A stretch of DNA of 64,000 nucleotides from Tolumonas auensis DSM 9187 (GCF_000023065.1 NC_012691.1:544501-608500), one strand, 5' to 3'. Shown: positions 38,433 to 50,867, numbered from the stretch's first letter. Notes: a model not told the origin generated them from the sequence alone. Numbers and translations: made by a program.

Positions 38433-38891
38433 ATGCTACGTGGAGCACACGCAATTGCCCTGGATACCAAAGGGCGGTTAGCAGTTCCGACCAGGTACCG
38501 AGACTGGCTTCGCGAAGAGTGCGAGGGCCAGCTTGTCTGCACTATCGATATTGCCAATCCCTGTCTGCTTTTATACCCGCTTTGCGAATGGGAAGAGATA
38601 GAGAAAAAGCTTAAATCCCTTTCTGGCATGAATCCGGTAGAACGCCGTTTACAGCGTCTGCTGCTGGGGTATGCCAGCGAATGTGAGCTGGATGGTAACG
38701 GCCGTTTACTGTTATCAGCACCATTACGTCAGCATGCCGGGCTGGATAAGCAGGTCATGTTAGTGGGTCAATTAAATAAATTTGAAATCTGGAGTGAAAC
38801 TCGCTGGTTACAGCAAGTTGATGAGGACATTCAGGCACTGCCGGAAATGGACTGGACTATTTCGGATAAGTTGCGTGATTTTTCACTCTAG
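38433..38891 (+). CDS. mraZ: transcriptional regulator MraZ
   Basis: MraZ is a ring-forming AbrB-type DNA-binding protein that represses the dcw cluster. The 152-residue product has two repeated AbrB-like halves ([18 protein letters not shown] and [19 protein letters not shown]). It is close to E. coli MraZ through [20 protein letters not shown]. The ATG at 38433 has AAGG before it; the frame is open to 38364, inside the operator, and is not used. rsmH follows 18 bases later. Confidence 0.95.
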   Translation: MLRGAHAIALDTKGRLAVPTRYRDWLREECEGQLVCTIDIANPCLLLYPLCEWEEIEKKLKSLSGMNPVERRLQRLLLGYASECELDGNGRLLLSAPLRQHAGLDKQVMLVGQLNKFEIWSETRWLQQVDEDIQALPEMDWTISDKLRDFSL

Positions 38892-38909
38892 CACTGGGGA
38901 TAAAAACTA

Positions 38910-39836
38910 ATGGAACATATCACTGTACTGTTACAGGAAGCGGTGGATGGGCTGGCTATTCGCCCGGACGGCATCTATGTGGACGGTACATTCGGACGTG
39001 GCGGACATTCCCGTCTGATCCTGCAGCAGCTTGGCCCGCAAGGCCGGCTGTATGCTATTGACCGCGATCCTCAGGCTGTTGCTGTAGCCAAAGAGTGGCA
39101 GGACCCCCGTTTTGAAATCATTTCCGGTCCGTTTTCTTCACTGCATGAATACATGGCAGAACGTGGTCTGCTGGGTAAAGTAGACGGTTTATTGCTGGAT
39201 CTGGGCGTTTCCTCACCGCAACTGGATGAAGCTGAACGTGGTTTCAGCTTTATGAACGATGGCCCGCTCGATATGCGTATGGACCCGTTGCACGGTGAAA
39301 GCGCAGCGGAATGGCTGTTGCACGCCGATGTCGATGATATCGCCTGGGTATTGCGTACCTATGGCGAAGAACGTTTTGCCAACCGCATTGCACGTGCCAT
39401 TGTCGCTGATCGTGTCACTACACCGTATACCCGCACCCGGCAGCTGGCTGAAATGATTGCCCGCGTCGTGCCAAACAAAGAAAAACATAAACATCCGGCA
39501 ACCCGCAGCTTTCAGGCGTTACGCATTCATGTAAACCAAGAGCTGAAAGAGATCGAAGAAACCCTGAAAGCCTCATTATCGGTTCTGGCTCCCGGCGGAC
39601 GTCTGGCGGTGATCAGCTTCCATTCACTGGAAGATCGTATTGTTAAGCAATTTATCCGTCAGCAGGAAAAAGGCATTCAGCCACCCAGAGGTTTACCGAT
39701 CACTGAAGATCAAATCCGTAAAACGCAGACCTTGCATTCAGTAGGTAAAGCGATCAAGCCAGCAGACAGTGAAGTTTCTGATAACGTTCGCTCACGCAGT
39801 TCTGTACTGCGTGTGGCTGAGCGTCTGGGAGGCTGA
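38910..39836 (+). CDS. rsmH: 16S rRNA (cytosine(1402)-N4)-methyltransferase RsmH
   Basis: RsmH (MraW) methylates N4 of C1402 in 16S rRNA. The 308-residue product has the S-adenosylmethionine motif [15 protein letters not shown], the [19 protein letters not shown] segment and the [17 protein letters not shown] motif near the C terminus. It is the second gene of the dcw cluster and is followed by ftsL after two bases. Confidence 0.97.
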   Translation: MEHITVLLQEAVDGLAIRPDGIYVDGTFGRGGHSRLILQQLGPQGRLYAIDRDPQAVAVAKEWQDPRFEIISGPFSSLHEYMAERGLLGKVDGLLLDLGVSSPQLDEAERGFSFMNDGPLDMRMDPLHGESAAEWLLHADVDDIAWVLRTYGEERFANRIARAIVADRVTTPYTRTRQLAEMIARVVPNKEKHKHPATRSFQALRIHVNQELKEIEETLKASLSVLAPGGRLAVISFHSLEDRIVKQFIRQQEKGIQPPRGLPITEDQIRKTQTLHSVGKAIKPADSEVSDNVRSRSSVLRVAERLGG

Positions 39837-39838
39837 GC

Positions 39839-40150
39839 ATGGAGCGCCGGCTTAATCTTGCCCTTCTGATCATGCTGGATCTGAAGCGGCATCTTTTTCA
39901 GGGCATTCTGGGATTAGCGATTCTGGGTTCCGCGCTCACTACCATAGTGGTGACTGACGATACCCGCTCGGTGACGGCCGAGTTGAACAAGGTTCAGAGT
40001 AAGAGTGATGATTTGGAAGTTGAATGGCGACATCTGGTTTTAGAACAAAATGCGCTGGCGGAACATTCGCGCGTTTCGGACATTGCCAGGGTCAAACTGG
40101 CAATGACTCGGCCTAAACCTTTAGAAGAAAAGATGGTTAGCCTGCCATGA
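39839..40150 (+). CDS. ftsL: cell division protein FtsL
   Basis: FtsL is a small bitopic divisome protein that works with FtsB and FtsQ and helps activate FtsWI. The 103-residue product has a short cytoplasmic start, one membrane helix (about residues 20-39, GILGLAILGSALTTIVV) and a periplasmic coiled coil. Sequence is poorly conserved in this family; position between rsmH and ftsI gives the identity. Its end overlaps ftsI by four bases. Confidence 0.92.
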   Translation: MERRLNLALLIMLDLKRHLFQGILGLAILGSALTTIVVTDDTRSVTAELNKVQSKSDDLEVEWRHLVLEQNALAEHSRVSDIARVKLAMTRPKPLEEKMVSLP

Positions 40151-41907
40151 GAACAAATACAAAGAAAAACAACAAGAAACATGATTCCGCAGTGGCTCCG
40201 TGGCGTTTCATGCTGCTGCTCGGATTCATTCTGGTTGGTTTTACCGGCTTGGTTGCCCGCACAGCCTGGATCCAGATTATTCAGCCTGATCGCTTGCGTC
40301 AGGAAGGCGATATGCGTTCGCTGCGGACAACGGCAGATCCTTCTGATCGCGGCATGGTAACTGATCGCAATGGTGAGCAACTGGCGGTATCGGTGCCAGT
40401 GCAGGCAGTCTGGGCAGATCCGAAAGAGATCCATGCGGCGGATGGTCTGAAAAATACCGCAGCCTGGATGGCGCTGGCCGATGTGCTGGGGCTGGATATG
40501 CGGAAACTGACCTCCAGTGTGGCCGATCCTAAGCGCCGGTTTGTTTATCTGCAGCGTCAGATCACCCCGGCAGTTGCCGATTACATTGTGAAATTAAAAC
40601 TTCCTGGTGTGCATCTGCGCCGCGAAACCCGCCGTTATTATCCGAGTGGTGAAATCAGTGCACATCTGGTTGGCAATACCAACATTGATGGTTCAGGCAT
40701 TGAAGGGGTTGAACGCGCATTCAATGACTGGCTGAGCTCGACGCCGTCTGAATACAAGATCCGCAAAGATCGGCAGGGGCGGGTGATCGAGAATATCGGG
40801 ATCGTTAAAGAAGGCAAAAAAGCCAATGATCTGGTACTCAGTATTGATCAGCGTCTGCAATCTATAGCCTATCGCTCACTGAAGTATGCGACTGAAGTCA
40901 ATAAGGCAACTTCCGGTTCACTGGTGCTGATGGATGTGGTGACCGGCGAAGTGCTGGCAATGGTAAATACACCCTCTTACAACCCGAATAACCGTGAACA
41001 ATACCAGAGCTTCCGGGCGCGGAACCGTGCCGTAACAGATACCTATGAACCGGGCTCGACGGTGAAGCCTATCGTTGCCATGAGCGCACTGGAACATGGC
41101 GTGACGAGCTGGAAAGAGGTACTGGATACCCGTCCGTTCTCTATCGGCGGCAAGGTGGTTACTGACAGTCACCGGATGGCTTCCGGCGGATTATTTGACA
41201 TTCTCAAGTATTCATCAAATATCGGCATGGCACATCTGGCGTTGCGTATGCAACCGCAATGGATCACCAGCAAGTTTGAGGAGTTTGGTCTCGGACAGGA
41301 TTCCGGAACCGGCTTAATGGGTGAAAGCTCAGGCATGATCCCGCTACGCAGCCGCTGGTCAAAAATTGAACTTGCCACACTGGGCTTCGGTTATGGGTTG
41401 CGTGTAACACCACTGCAGTTAACCGCAGCGTATGCCGCGTTAGCCAATAAAGGTATCCGTAAACCAGTATCTGTTCTGAAAGTATCACAATCACCAAAAG
41501 GTGAACGTATTATTGATCCTTTAATTGCAGAGCAAGTCATTCATGCATTAGAAAGTGTGGTTGAGGAAGGTGGTACCGGCGGCAAAGCGGCTGTTCCCGG
41601 ATATCGTATTGCAGGCAAAACCGGTACAGCTAAAGTAGCGACTGCCGGTGGTTACGGGAAGGATTATGTCGGTACGTTTGTCGGATTTGCACCGGTCAGT
41701 AACCCACGTTTTGCTATGGTCGTGATTATTAACGAGCCGCATGGTACTTCATACTATGGCGGTTCGGTTGCCGGCCCGACTTTTGCGGAAGTAATGAGCA
41801 GTGCATTGCAACTGTATAATGTACCGCCTGATGCACCACAGGAACCAAAAGAAGAACTGAATACGGCTCAACGTAGCGAGGTGAAGAAAAGTGCCACTCG
41901 CTCTTAA
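40147..41907 (+). CDS. ftsI: peptidoglycan transpeptidase FtsI (PBP3)
   Basis: FtsI cross-links septal peptidoglycan. The 586-residue product has a basic cytoplasmic start, one membrane helix (about 20-40), a dimerisation domain beginning near DRGMVTDRNGEQLAVS and the transpeptidase domain. Its active-site motifs are STVK (near 304), SSN (near 356) and KTGT (near 491). It overlaps ftsL by four bases and murE by 17. Confidence 0.97.
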   Translation: MRTNTKKNNKKHDSAVAPWRFMLLLGFILVGFTGLVARTAWIQIIQPDRLRQEGDMRSLRTTADPSDRGMVTDRNGEQLAVSVPVQAVWADPKEIHAADGLKNTAAWMALADVLGLDMRKLTSSVADPKRRFVYLQRQITPAVADYIVKLKLPGVHLRRETRRYYPSGEISAHLVGNTNIDGSGIEGVERAFNDWLSSTPSEYKIRKDRQGRVIENIGIVKEGKKANDLVLSIDQRLQSIAYRSLKYATEVNKATSGSLVLMDVVTGEVLAMVNTPSYNPNNREQYQSFRARNRAVTDTYEPGSTVKPIVAMSALEHGVTSWKEVLDTRPFSIGGKVVTDSHRMASGGLFDILKYSSNIGMAHLALRMQPQWITSKFEEFGLGQDSGTGLMGESSGMIPLRSRWSKIELATLGFGYGLRVTPLQLTAAYAALANKGIRKPVSVLKVSQSPKGERIIDPLIAEQVIHALESVVEEGGTGGKAAVPGYRIAGKTGTAKVATAGGYGKDYVGTFVGFAPVSNPRFAMVVIINEPHGTSYYGGSVAGPTFAEVMSSALQLYNVPPDAPQEPKEELNTAQRSEVKKSATRS

Positions 41908-43360
41908 GCAACTGATGGCGGGTCTGAATATTCAGGCACCTGAGATTGCACTGTGTGATATGCAGTTAGATACCCGGCTATTACAGCCGGGCTCATTGTT
42001 TCTGGCGCTGAAAGGCCATGCAACCGATGGCCGTATGTTTATGCAGCAGGCGGAACAAAAAGGCGCAGCTGCAATATTGTTTGATAACAGCGACGGTTTT
42101 GTACCATCGGAACTGAGTATTCCCTGTATCCCTGTGCCGGCGCTGGCGGAAAAGGTCAGTGAACTGGCCGGACTGTTCTATGACTCTCCGGCACAAAAGC
42201 TGGATCTGGTCGGGGTTACCGGTACAAATGGCAAAAGTACCTGTACCCAGCTGATTGCTAACTGGACAGAATTATTCGGGCAGCGTGGTGGTGTACTGGG
42301 GACGCTGGGCAATGGTTTGTTTGGTCAATTGCATGCAACAGAAAACACCACGGGCAGTGCGATCTCCATTCAGCAGGAGTTAGCCCGGTTTGTTGCTGAA
42401 AAAGTTGATGTTGCCGCGATGGAAGTCTCTTCTCATGGTCTGGTTCAGCACCGTGTGTCGGCGCTGCAGTTTGCTGCGGCAGTATTTACCAATCTGAGCC
42501 GCGATCATCTCGATTATCATCACACCATGCAGGCATATGCTGAAGCTAAGCGCCTGATATTTAAACAGACAACCCCAGAATGCTGCATTCTGAACGCTGA
42601 TGATGCTACTGCACGTGAATGGTTGCTGCAGATGCCGCAAGCTGTGGTGTATGGCATTGATCAGCAACTGCCGGAACATCCGGGACCATTTGTTTACGCG
42701 ACCGATGTAAAATATCACCCGCAGGGTATTACTATCAGCATTCACTCTTCATGGGGGGATGGTGTATTATCTGCGCCCCTTCTCGGGAAGTTTAATGTAT
42801 CTAATTTGCTGGCGGCGTTAGCGGTAATGTTGGTTTTGCAGTACGACTTTGAAACGCTGTGTCAGACGGCTTCGCGCCTGCAGCCAGTTACTGGTCGCAT
42901 GGAGTGTTTTGGGAATCAGGATCAGCCACTGGTTGTGGTTGATTATGCGCATACGCCAGATGGTCTGGAAAAAGCCTTACAGGCAGCCAGACAGCATTGT
43001 CATGGTCATCTGTTCTGCCTGTTTGGCTGTGGCGGAGACCGTGATCGGGGCAAACGACCTCAAATGGCGGCAATAGCTGAACAATGGGCAGATACCCTGA
43101 TCCTGACTGATGATAATCCTCGTACTGAAGATCCTGCAGCCATTATTGCAGATATGTGTGCCGGTTTGCAGAAACCGGAACAGGCACATATCGAACATTC
43201 GCGACCAAAAGCTATTCAGCTGGCACTGGCTCAGGCTGTTCCCGGTGACATTATTCTTCTGGCCGGAAAAGGCCATGAGGATTACCAGATCATTGGAAAA
43301 GAAAAACACCATTACAGTGATCGCGAAACAGTCATGCAACTACTGGGAGTAATGCAGTGA
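41891..43360 (+). CDS. murE: UDP-MurNAc-tripeptide synthetase MurE
   Basis: MurE adds meso-diaminopimelate to UDP-MurNAc-L-Ala-D-Glu with ATP. The 489-residue product has the P-loop TGTNGKSTCTQLI and the DNPR motif (TDDNPRTEDP) that selects diaminopimelate rather than lysine. The start is GTG at 41891, inside the ftsI 3' end, with GAGGTG eight bases upstream. It overlaps murF by four bases. Confidence 0.96.
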   Translation: MPLALKQLMAGLNIQAPEIALCDMQLDTRLLQPGSLFLALKGHATDGRMFMQQAEQKGAAAILFDNSDGFVPSELSIPCIPVPALAEKVSELAGLFYDSPAQKLDLVGVTGTNGKSTCTQLIANWTELFGQRGGVLGTLGNGLFGQLHATENTTGSAISIQQELARFVAEKVDVAAMEVSSHGLVQHRVSALQFAAAVFTNLSRDHLDYHHTMQAYAEAKRLIFKQTTPECCILNADDATAREWLLQMPQAVVYGIDQQLPEHPGPFVYATDVKYHPQGITISIHSSWGDGVLSAPLLGKFNVSNLLAALAVMLVLQYDFETLCQTASRLQPVTGRMECFGNQDQPLVVVDYAHTPDGLEKALQAARQHCHGHLFCLFGCGGDRDRGKRPQMAAIAEQWADTLILTDDNPRTEDPAAIIADMCAGLQKPEQAHIEHSRPKAIQLALAQAVPGDIILLAGKGHEDYQIIGKEKHHYSDRETVMQLLGVMQ

Positions 43361-44736
43361 TACCTATGTCGTTAGCACAAATAGCACAAGTGACGGATGG
43401 GCAGTTGCTGAACTGTCCGGATGCAACGCAAACGGTCAGTCATATCAGCACTGATACCCGTACTGTTGCAGCCGGTGCACTGTTTCTGGCCTTGCAGGGT
43501 GAACGCTTTGATGCTCACCAGTTTGTTGCCCAGGCAGTTGCCAAAGGCGCTGTTGCGGCGGTTGTTTCCCGTCCTCTGGCCGATGTTTCTATTCCGCAAA
43601 TCCTGGTTGCTGATACTCGTATCGCCCTTGGTCAGATTGCGGCCTGGGTACGGGCACAGCTTGATTTGCAAATCGTAGCGATTACCGGCAGTTGTGGCAA
43701 AACCACCCTGAAAGAGATGTGTGCCGCTATATTGCAGCAGGCTGCACCGGTTTTGGCGACACAAGGTAATCTGAACAATGAAATCGGCGTACCCCAGACG
43801 TTGCTACGCTTAACACCGGATGACCGTTATGCGGTCGTTGAGCTGGGTGCGAATCATCCGGGTGAAATTGCCTGGACGACCTCGCTGGTGAAACCTGATG
43901 TTGCCGTAATCAATAACGTTGCCGCCGCTCATCTGGCGGGTTTCGGTTCATTACGCGGTGTTGCAGTAGCAAAAACCGAGATTTTCTCCGGACTATCGGA
44001 TAGTGGTACGGCGGTTATTAATGCTGACAGCGAATTCTACGACTGGTGGCGTGAAATTTTATCAGTCCGTACTTTCAGCTTTGGGGTTGAAAATCCGAAA
44101 GCAGATTTTCGTGCAGAGAATATTACTCAGGATGAGCAGGGCATTGCCGCTTTTACCCTGATATCCCCACTGGGACAGATTGATATTCAGTTGCCTATTC
44201 CCGGACTGCACAATGTCAGTAATGCACTGGCGGCGGCAGCAGTTACCACATCGCTGGGTTTATCTCTGGTACAGGTTCAGTCCGGACTGGCAAATATGCT
44301 GCCGGTGAAAGGACGATTCTGTGTACAGAAATTATCTGATGATTTAACGCTGATTGATGATACCTACAATGCCAGCGTGCAGTCTGTCATGGCCGCGATC
44401 GATACACTGGCTGTTATGCCCGGCTACCGGGTACTCGCTTTTGGTGATATGGGTGAACTGGGTGCTGATGCCGCTGATTTGCATCGTCAGATCGGTGAAC
44501 ATGCCCGGCTGAAAAAGCTTGATGCGGTATTCACAGTGGGTGAATTGTCACGCCACACAGCAGAAGCTGCCGCTGCCAGCGGACAACATTTCGCGAATAA
44601 AGACAGCCTGTATCAGGCTCTGCAAACGCTTATGCAACACCAACGACCCATGACTATTCTGGCCAAAGGTGCGCGCAGCGCCCGTATGGAAGAGGTAGTC
44701 GCTTTTGTTAAATCCTGTGAGGAACAAGCATGTTAG
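43357..44736 (+). CDS. murF: UDP-MurNAc-pentapeptide synthetase MurF
   Basis: MurF ligates D-Ala-D-Ala to the UDP-MurNAc-tripeptide. The 459-residue product has the P-loop [13 protein letters not shown] (with Cys in the loop), the [16 protein letters not shown] segment and [12 protein letters not shown]. The start is GTG within the murE stop (GTGA); homology to E. coli MurF begins exactly there, although ATG at 43366 is possible. The D-Ala-D-Ala ligase that supplies its substrate is not encoded in this window. Confidence 0.95.
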   Translation: MIPMSLAQIAQVTDGQLLNCPDATQTVSHISTDTRTVAAGALFLALQGERFDAHQFVAQAVAKGAVAAVVSRPLADVSIPQILVADTRIALGQIAAWVRAQLDLQIVAITGSCGKTTLKEMCAAILQQAAPVLATQGNLNNEIGVPQTLLRLTPDDRYAVVELGANHPGEIAWTTSLVKPDVAVINNVAAAHLAGFGSLRGVAVAKTEIFSGLSDSGTAVINADSEFYDWWREILSVRTFSFGVENPKADFRAENITQDEQGIAAFTLISPLGQIDIQLPIPGLHNVSNALAAAAVTTSLGLSLVQVQSGLANMLPVKGRFCVQKLSDDLTLIDDTYNASVQSVMAAIDTLAVMPGYRVLAFGDMGELGADAADLHRQIGEHARLKKLDAVFTVGELSRHTAEAAAASGQHFANKDSLYQALQTLMQHQRPMTILAKGARSARMEEVVAFVKSCEEQAC

Positions 44737-45812
44737 TATGGCTGGCGGAGTGGTTAACGCCCCATTTATCCTTTTTTCATGTGGTCTCGTATCTGACTTT
44801 CCGGGCCATAATGTCTATCCTGACCGGGCTCGGTTTTGCTTTGTGGATCGGGCCTCGCCTTATTCGTCGTCTGCAATTGCTGCAGATCGGACAGGTTGTC
44901 CGTAACGACGGCCCGGAATCTCATTTCAGCAAGGCAGGTACGCCGACGATGGGCGGGATCATGATCCTGCTGTCTATCTTCCTGTCCGTGATTTTGTGGG
45001 CCCGTCTCAGTAATCCCTATGTCTGGGTTGTGTTGTTTGTACTGGTTAGTTTCGGCACTATCGGGTTTATTGATGATTACCGTAAAGTGATCCGTAAGAA
45101 CCCGGATGGCCTGATAGCGCGCTGGAAATATTTCTGGCAGTCCGCCGCGGCGCTGGTGGTTGCCTTTTTCCTCTACGCTACGGCGACGACAGATGCACAA
45201 ACCGTCCTGGTGGTGCCGTTCTTTAAAGACATCATGCCGCAGTTAGGTTTGCTGTTCATTCTGATGACCTATTTTGTCATTGTCGGTGCTTCCAATGCCG
45301 TGAATCTGACCGATGGTCTGGATGGTCTGGCTATCATGCCGACCGTTATGGTGGCTGCAGGTTTCGCTCTGATTGCCTGGGCGACCGGTAACGTCAACTT
45401 CGCCAACTATCTGCATATTCCTTATGTCGCGAATGCCTCTGAACTGATGGTGATTTGTACCGCTATCATCGGTGCCGGTCTCGGCTTCCTCTGGTTTAAC
45501 ACCTATCCGGCACAGGTCTTTATGGGCGATGTTGGTTCATTGGCTCTGGGTGCGATATTGGGGATCATTGCTGTACTTGTTCGTCAGGAATTCCTGCTGT
45601 TCATTATGGGCGGTGTTTTTGTGATGGAAACGATGTCGGTGATCCTGCAGGTAGGCTCTTATAAATTGCGTGGCCAGCGTATTTTCCGTATGGCACCGAT
45701 ACATCATCATTACGAACTAAAAGGTTGGCCGGAACCTCGTGTGATTGTCCGCTTCTGGATCATCACGCTGGTATTGGTGTTACTGGGTCTGGTCACTCTG
45801 AAACTGAGGTAG
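44730..45812 (+). CDS. mraY: phospho-MurNAc-pentapeptide translocase MraY
   Basis: MraY transfers phospho-MurNAc-pentapeptide to undecaprenyl phosphate, forming lipid I in the inner membrane. The 360-residue product has about ten membrane helices and the catalytic acidic motif GFIDDYRKV. It also carries [10 protein letters not shown] and the histidine motif HHHYELKGW. It overlaps the end of murF by seven bases. Confidence 0.97.
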   Translation: MLVWLAEWLTPHLSFFHVVSYLTFRAIMSILTGLGFALWIGPRLIRRLQLLQIGQVVRNDGPESHFSKAGTPTMGGIMILLSIFLSVILWARLSNPYVWVVLFVLVSFGTIGFIDDYRKVIRKNPDGLIARWKYFWQSAAALVVAFFLYATATTDAQTVLVVPFFKDIMPQLGLLFILMTYFVIVGASNAVNLTDGLDGLAIMPTVMVAAGFALIAWATGNVNFANYLHIPYVANASELMVICTAIIGAGLGFLWFNTYPAQVFMGDVGSLALGAILGIIAVLVRQEFLLFIMGGVFVMETMSVILQVGSYKLRGQRIFRMAPIHHHYELKGWPEPRVIVRFWIITLVLVLLGLVTLKLR

Positions 45813-45818
45813 TCACGG

Positions 45819-47111
45819 ATGAAACAGGTTGTCATCATCGGTCTGGGCAAAACAGGGCTTTCCTGCGTCACGTATTTTCGTCAGCGCGGTATTACTCCAC
45901 TGGTTATGGATACCCGTGAAAATCCGCCGGGAAAAGAGTCTTTGCCTGCTGATTGCCGCCTGATCACAGGTCCGCTGGATGCTGAAGTTTTATGTTCTGC
46001 ATCGCTGATTGTGGCAAGTCCCGGTATTGCGCTGGCAACACCGGCACTGCAGGCTGCGCAGATGGCAGGTGTGGAAATCGTCGGTGATATCGAACTGTTT
46101 GCCCGTGAAGCCAAAGCCCCAGTAGTCGCAATTACCGGTTCGAACGGTAAAAGTACCGTGACCACGCTGGTTGGTCTGATGGCTGAACAAGCCGGATTCA
46201 AAGTGGGTATCGGTGGTAATATCGGAACGCCGGCGCTGGATTTGTTGCTGCAACCGGCAGATTTATACGTACTGGAATTATCCAGTTTTCAGCTGGAAAC
46301 CACCTCTTCGTTACAACCTGCCGCCGCCGTGATCCTCAATCTGAGTGAAGACCATCTAGATCGTTACGATGGTATGGCCGGTTATCTGGCTGCCAAGCAA
46401 CGTATTTTTGCCAATGCGAAACATATTGTAGTTAACCGTGATGATGCGGCCACTTTGCCGCCGCAACACGCTTACTGGCAGAGTTTTGGTCTGAACAGCG
46501 AGTCTTACGGCCGGGTTCAGCAAGATGATGGGTTATGGCTGAGTGTCGATGGCAAACCGGTCTTATCTGTTGCTGAGCTCAATATCGTTGGTGCGCATAA
46601 TCAGATGAATGCGCTGGCAGCCATGGCACTGGCCGATGCTGTCGGGATCCCGCAAGCAGCACAGCTGACGGTATTGCGCTCATTCACGGGTTTATCCCAT
46701 CGTTGTCAGTTTGTCCGTGACGTGAATGGCGTCCGCTGGATCAACGATTCCAAAGCCACCAATGTTGGCTCTACGCTGGCCGCTGTTGCCGGTGTTGGTG
46801 AAAGTGTGCAGGGGCGTCTGTGGTTACTGGCTGGTGGTCAGGGGAAAGGACAGGATTTTTCTCCGTTGCAGCCGTTACTGGCTAATCAGATTTATCGTAT
46901 GGTCTGCTTTGGTCAGGATGCCGGTATCCTGATGGAACTGGCGGACAACACACAGCGTGTTGCTGATTTGGATGAAGCGGTGCGTAGTGTAGCGGCAGAA
47001 GTTCAGCCGGGGGACTGGGTGTTACTGGCTCCGGCTTGTGCCAGTCTGGATCAGTTCCGTAATTTCGAACAACGCGGCCAGCGGTTCGCCGATCTGGTGA
47101 ATGCCTTATGA
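45819..47111 (+). CDS. murD: UDP-MurNAc-L-alanine:D-glutamate ligase MurD
   Basis: MurD adds D-glutamate to UDP-MurNAc-L-Ala. The 430-residue product has the N-terminal uridine-binding start [16 protein letters not shown], the P-loop [14 protein letters not shown] and the C-terminal [13 protein letters not shown] segment. It lies six bases after mraY and overlaps ftsW by four. Confidence 0.96.
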   Translation: MKQVVIIGLGKTGLSCVTYFRQRGITPLVMDTRENPPGKESLPADCRLITGPLDAEVLCSASLIVASPGIALATPALQAAQMAGVEIVGDIELFAREAKAPVVAITGSNGKSTVTTLVGLMAEQAGFKVGIGGNIGTPALDLLLQPADLYVLELSSFQLETTSSLQPAAAVILNLSEDHLDRYDGMAGYLAAKQRIFANAKHIVVNRDDAATLPPQHAYWQSFGLNSESYGRVQQDDGLWLSVDGKPVLSVAELNIVGAHNQMNALAAMALADAVGIPQAAQLTVLRSFTGLSHRCQFVRDVNGVRWINDSKATNVGSTLAAVAGVGESVQGRLWLLAGGQGKGQDFSPLQPLLANQIYRMVCFGQDAGILMELADNTQRVADLDEAVRSVAAEVQPGDWVLLAPACASLDQFRNFEQRGQRFADLVNAL

Positions 47112-48286
47112 AACAGCTTCTGCGGACAATGATGGCGGCTGTGTGGCGCTGGTTTGTTCCTGAACGGCCCTCTTTCTACGATCGCGGCCTTTTGGCGCTG
47201 ACGTTTTCCCTGATGGGCATTGGCCTGATGATGGTCGCGTCGGCGTCGATTAAAGAAGGCCCGGGTGGTGATATGTTTTATTTCACCAAACGACATCTGA
47301 TCTTTTTGTTTGTCTGCCTCGGTATTGGAGTCGGAACCCTGTATCTGCCATTAGAACGCTGGAGAGAATGGAGTGGCCGGTTACTGGTTGGTGCGCTGGG
47401 TCTACTGTTTGCTGTGCTGGCCGTAGGGCGTACCGTAAATGGCGCAAAACGCTGGATCGGCTTTGGTTTTTTCAATATTCAGCCTGCTGAATTAGCCAAA
47501 CTGGCGCTGATCGTGTTTATTGCCAGTTATCTGGTGCGACGCAGTGACGAGGTCCGGGGTAATATTGCTGGTTTTGTGAAACCACTGGCGGTCGTATTTT
47601 TGCTGGCTATTATGCTGCTGGCACAACCTGATCTGGGGTCGGTGGTCGTACTGTTTGTCTGTACATTCGGATTGCTGTTTATCGGTGGTGCGAAGCTCGT
47701 GCAGTTCATCGCCATTATCGTTGCCGGCCTTTCTGCACTGGCCGGGCTGATTATTTATGAGCCTTACCGTTTGCGACGCGTGACATCATTTCTTGATCCC
47801 TGGGCTGATCCATTCGGCAGTGGCTACCAGCTGACTCAGTCATTAATGGCTTTTGGCCGCGGCGGATTCTTTGGTCAGGGCCTGGGAAATTCAGTCCAGA
47901 AATTATCCTATTTGCCGGAAGCGCACACCGACTTTGTATTCGCCATTCTGGGTGAAGAATTAGGTTATTTTGGTGTTCTGGTCGTCTTGTTTCTTCAGTT
48001 GTTACTGGCAATGAAGGCATTACAAATCGGGCGTACCGCTTTGCTGCGGAGTAAATTTTTTGAAGGCTACATGGCCTGTGGTATTGGTATCTGGTTCAGC
48101 TTCCAGACCGTCGTTAACGTGGGTGCTGCCGCCGGTATGTTACCAACCAAAGGGTTAACGCTGCCGCTGGTCAGTTACGGTGGTTCCAGCCTGATTGCAA
48201 TCACTATGGCCGTTGCCATTTTGCTGCGCATTGATTTTGAGCGTCGGCTGGATACCAGTCATGTCATCCAGCGGGAGGCTGCATGA
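47108..48286 (+). CDS. ftsW: septal peptidoglycan glycosyltransferase FtsW
   Basis: FtsW polymerises lipid II at the septum together with FtsI. The 392-residue SEDS-family protein has about ten membrane helices, with [30 protein letters not shown] and the C-terminal [11 protein letters not shown] as characteristic segments. It overlaps murD by four bases and murG by four. Confidence 0.96.
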   Translation: MKQLLRTMMAAVWRWFVPERPSFYDRGLLALTFSLMGIGLMMVASASIKEGPGGDMFYFTKRHLIFLFVCLGIGVGTLYLPLERWREWSGRLLVGALGLLFAVLAVGRTVNGAKRWIGFGFFNIQPAELAKLALIVFIASYLVRRSDEVRGNIAGFVKPLAVVFLLAIMLLAQPDLGSVVVLFVCTFGLLFIGGAKLVQFIAIIVAGLSALAGLIIYEPYRLRRVTSFLDPWADPFGSGYQLTQSLMAFGRGGFFGQGLGNSVQKLSYLPEAHTDFVFAILGEELGYFGVLVVLFLQLLLAMKALQIGRTALLRSKFFEGYMACGIGIWFSFQTVVNVGAAAGMLPTKGLTLPLVSYGGSSLIAITMAVAILLRIDFERRLDTSHVIQREAA

Positions 48287-49350
48287 GTCGTACAATGGTT
48301 ATTATGGCTGGTGGTACCGGCGGGCATGTCTTTCCTGGTCTGGCTGTTGCGCATCGCCTGCAGGCCGATGGCTGGAATATCCACTGGCTGGGTACGCCGG
48401 ATCGTATGGAAGCTGATTTGGTGCCGGCGCATGGTTTTCCGATAGAGTTTATTAATATTCGCGGTTTGCGCAACCATGGTCTGGTTCGCAAGCTGCTGGC
48501 ACCGTTTCAAATCTGTAAGGCTGTATTACAGGCGTTCATGATCCTGCGACGCATCAGACCTGATGTTGTGCTGGGCATGGGTGGCTATGCTGCCGGTCCG
48601 GGTGGTGTGGCGGCTAAATTACTGGGTATTCCCGTGGTGCTGCATGAGCAGAATGCGGCTGCCGGATTGACTAACCGCCTGCTGGCAAAGATTGCAACCC
48701 GCATTCTGATGGGGTTTGAAGGCGCTTTTCCGTTGACTGAACGCTCCCGGGTGGTCGGTAATCCGGTCAGGGATGAATTTCTGCAACTGGCTCAGAAACC
48801 ACTTAAAAAGTACCACACCGGTAATCCGCTGAAAATTCTGATCGTGGGTGGCAGCCTTGGCGCCAGACCGTTAAATCAGATCGTGCCGCATGCGCTGGCA
48901 AAACTGAATAACATTGATGTCCGTCATCAGAGTGGTAAAGGTAATGCGTCGGCCGTCAGTGATCTGTATCAGTCGCTGGGCGTTACTACAGTCACAGTTA
49001 CCGAATTTATCACTGACATGGCTGCGGCTTATGAATGGGCTGATTTGCTGATTTGCCGTGCCGGTGCATTAACCGTCGCGGAAGTTGCTGCTGCCGGTAT
49101 TCCGGCTGTGTTTGTGCCTTTACCGCATGCCGTGGATGATCATCAGACCAGGAATGCCGAGAGCTTAACCCGGCGAGGCGCAGCTGTGCTGATGCCCCAA
49201 AAAGAGATGACCGCCGATAAGCTGGCTGAATTGATAGCGCAATGGCAGGTGGATCCACGACAGTTACAAAAAATAGCTCAGCTTTCCCGAGCAGCAGCAA
49301 TTCTTGATGCTACTGACCGTGTGGTAAGTGAATGCAAAGCACTAATTTAA
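48283..49350 (+). CDS. murG: lipid II synthase MurG (GlcNAc transferase)
   Basis: MurG adds GlcNAc to lipid I at the inner face of the membrane. The 355-residue GT-B enzyme shows the glycine-rich [16 protein letters not shown] loop, the [16 protein letters not shown] loop and the UDP-GlcNAc binding segment [16 protein letters not shown]. It overlaps ftsW by four bases and precedes murC by 18. Confidence 0.97.
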   Translation: MSRTMVIMAGGTGGHVFPGLAVAHRLQADGWNIHWLGTPDRMEADLVPAHGFPIEFINIRGLRNHGLVRKLLAPFQICKAVLQAFMILRRIRPDVVLGMGGYAAGPGGVAAKLLGIPVVLHEQNAAAGLTNRLLAKIATRILMGFEGAFPLTERSRVVGNPVRDEFLQLAQKPLKKYHTGNPLKILIVGGSLGARPLNQIVPHALAKLNNIDVRHQSGKGNASAVSDLYQSLGVTTVTVTEFITDMAAAYEWADLLICRAGALTVAEVAAAGIPAVFVPLPHAVDDHQTRNAESLTRRGAAVLMPQKEMTADKLAELIAQWQVDPRQLQKIAQLSRAAAILDATDRVVSECKALI

Positions 49351-49368
49351 TAAGAGAACAAAACGCAG

Positions 49369-50823
49369 ATGACAAAGGTTGAGTTAGCCAAATTAAGAAC
49401 CATGATTCCGGAAATGCGCCGTGTACGCCGTATTCATTTTATTGGTATCGGTGGCGCCGGAATGGGCGGTATTGCTGAAGTTCTGGCTAACGAAGGCTAC
49501 CAGATCAGTGGTTCTGACATCGCAAATAATCGGGTAACCGAACATCTGGCATCATTAGGCGCTGAAATTCAAATCGGCCATAAACCTGAAAATGTGCATG
49601 GTGCCAGTGTCGTTGTGGTTTCTACCGCCATTCATGGTGATAATCCGGAAGTGATGGCGGCCCGGGAATTACGTATTCCGGTTGTGCGCCGCGCTGAGAT
49701 GCTGGCTGAACTGATGCGTTACCGTCATGGCATCGCTATTGCCGGTACTCATGGTAAAACGACGACTACCAGCCTGATCGCCAGCGTTTATGCACAGGCC
49801 GGTGCTGACCCTACCTTTGTTATCGGCGGCCTGTTAAACAGTGCCGGTACCAATGCCCGTCTGGGAACCAGCCGCTATCTGATCGCAGAAGCCGATGAAA
49901 GTGATGCATCTTTCCTGCATTTACAGCCAATGGTCGCTATTGTTACTAATATCGAAGCAGATCATATGGATACGTATGGCGGCGACTTTACTAAGCTCCG
50001 GGCTACTTTCCTTGAATTCCTGCACAACCTGCCTTTCTACGGACTGGCCGTCGTTTGTATTGATGATCCGGTTATCCGTGAATTATTACCGGAAATCGGC
50101 CGTGCAACGATCACTTATGGTTACAGCGAGGATGCCGACGTTCAGGTACAGGAATTTGTACAGGAAGGCAGTCAGAGTCAATTCCGCTTACGTTTGCAGG
50201 ATGGTTCATTCTTACCGCTGCGTCTTAACTTGCCAGGTCGCCATAATGCACTGAATGCGGCGGCAACCGTTGCCGTTGCATTGGAAGATCATATTCCGAC
50301 TGATGCTATTGTGGATGCGTTGGCACAATTTGCCGGTGTTGGTCGTCGTTTTCAGCAATACGGTGAATTTGATACGGGTGCCGGTAAAGTCTTACTGGTC
50401 GATGATTATGGTCATCATCCGACGGAAGTTCGTGCCACATTAGCCGCTACCCGGGCTGCCTGGCCGGAACGTCGTCTGGTACTGGTTTTCCAGCCACATC
50501 GTTATACCCGTACCCGTGATTTATACGATGATTTTGCTGAAGTGCTGGCAAAAGTAGATGTGCTGATCATGCTGGATGTGTATGCAGCGGGTGAAGATCC
50601 GATTCCTGGTGCGGATGGCCGCAGTCTGTGCAGATCAATCAGACAACGTGGCACATTGGATCCGATTTTTGTCGCTACACCGGCGGAAGTTCCGGGTGTT
50701 CTGGCGGATGTATTAAAGGATGGCGATGTCGTGCTGACACAAGGTGCCGGTAACGTCGGACAGCTGTCCCGTAAACTGGCAGAATTGAAATTAAGCATTA
50801 ATGCGATGAAAACGGCAATTTAA
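49369..50823 (+). CDS. murC: UDP-N-acetylmuramate--L-alanine ligase MurC
   Basis: MurC attaches L-alanine to UDP-MurNAc, the first peptide step. The 484-residue product has [17 protein letters not shown] at the start, the P-loop [13 protein letters not shown] and [16 protein letters not shown] in the C-terminal domain. It is followed by a 113-base gap instead of the ddlB gene found in E. coli. Confidence 0.97.
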   Translation: MTKVELAKLRTMIPEMRRVRRIHFIGIGGAGMGGIAEVLANEGYQISGSDIANNRVTEHLASLGAEIQIGHKPENVHGASVVVVSTAIHGDNPEVMAARELRIPVVRRAEMLAELMRYRHGIAIAGTHGKTTTTSLIASVYAQAGADPTFVIGGLLNSAGTNARLGTSRYLIAEADESDASFLHLQPMVAIVTNIEADHMDTYGGDFTKLRATFLEFLHNLPFYGLAVVCIDDPVIRELLPEIGRATITYGYSEDADVQVQEFVQEGSQSQFRLRLQDGSFLPLRLNLPGRHNALNAAATVAVALEDHIPTDAIVDALAQFAGVGRRFQQYGEFDTGAGKVLLVDDYGHHPTEVRATLAATRAAWPERRLVLVFQPHRYTRTRDLYDDFAEVLAKVDVLIMLDVYAAGEDPIPGADGRSLCRSIRQRGTLDPIFVATPAEVPGVLADVLKDGDVVLTQGAGNVGQLSRKLAELKLSINAMKTAI

Positions 50824-50867
50824 TCATATTAACTGGTAAATTTGGTGCTGAACAGGTCCTTATGGTT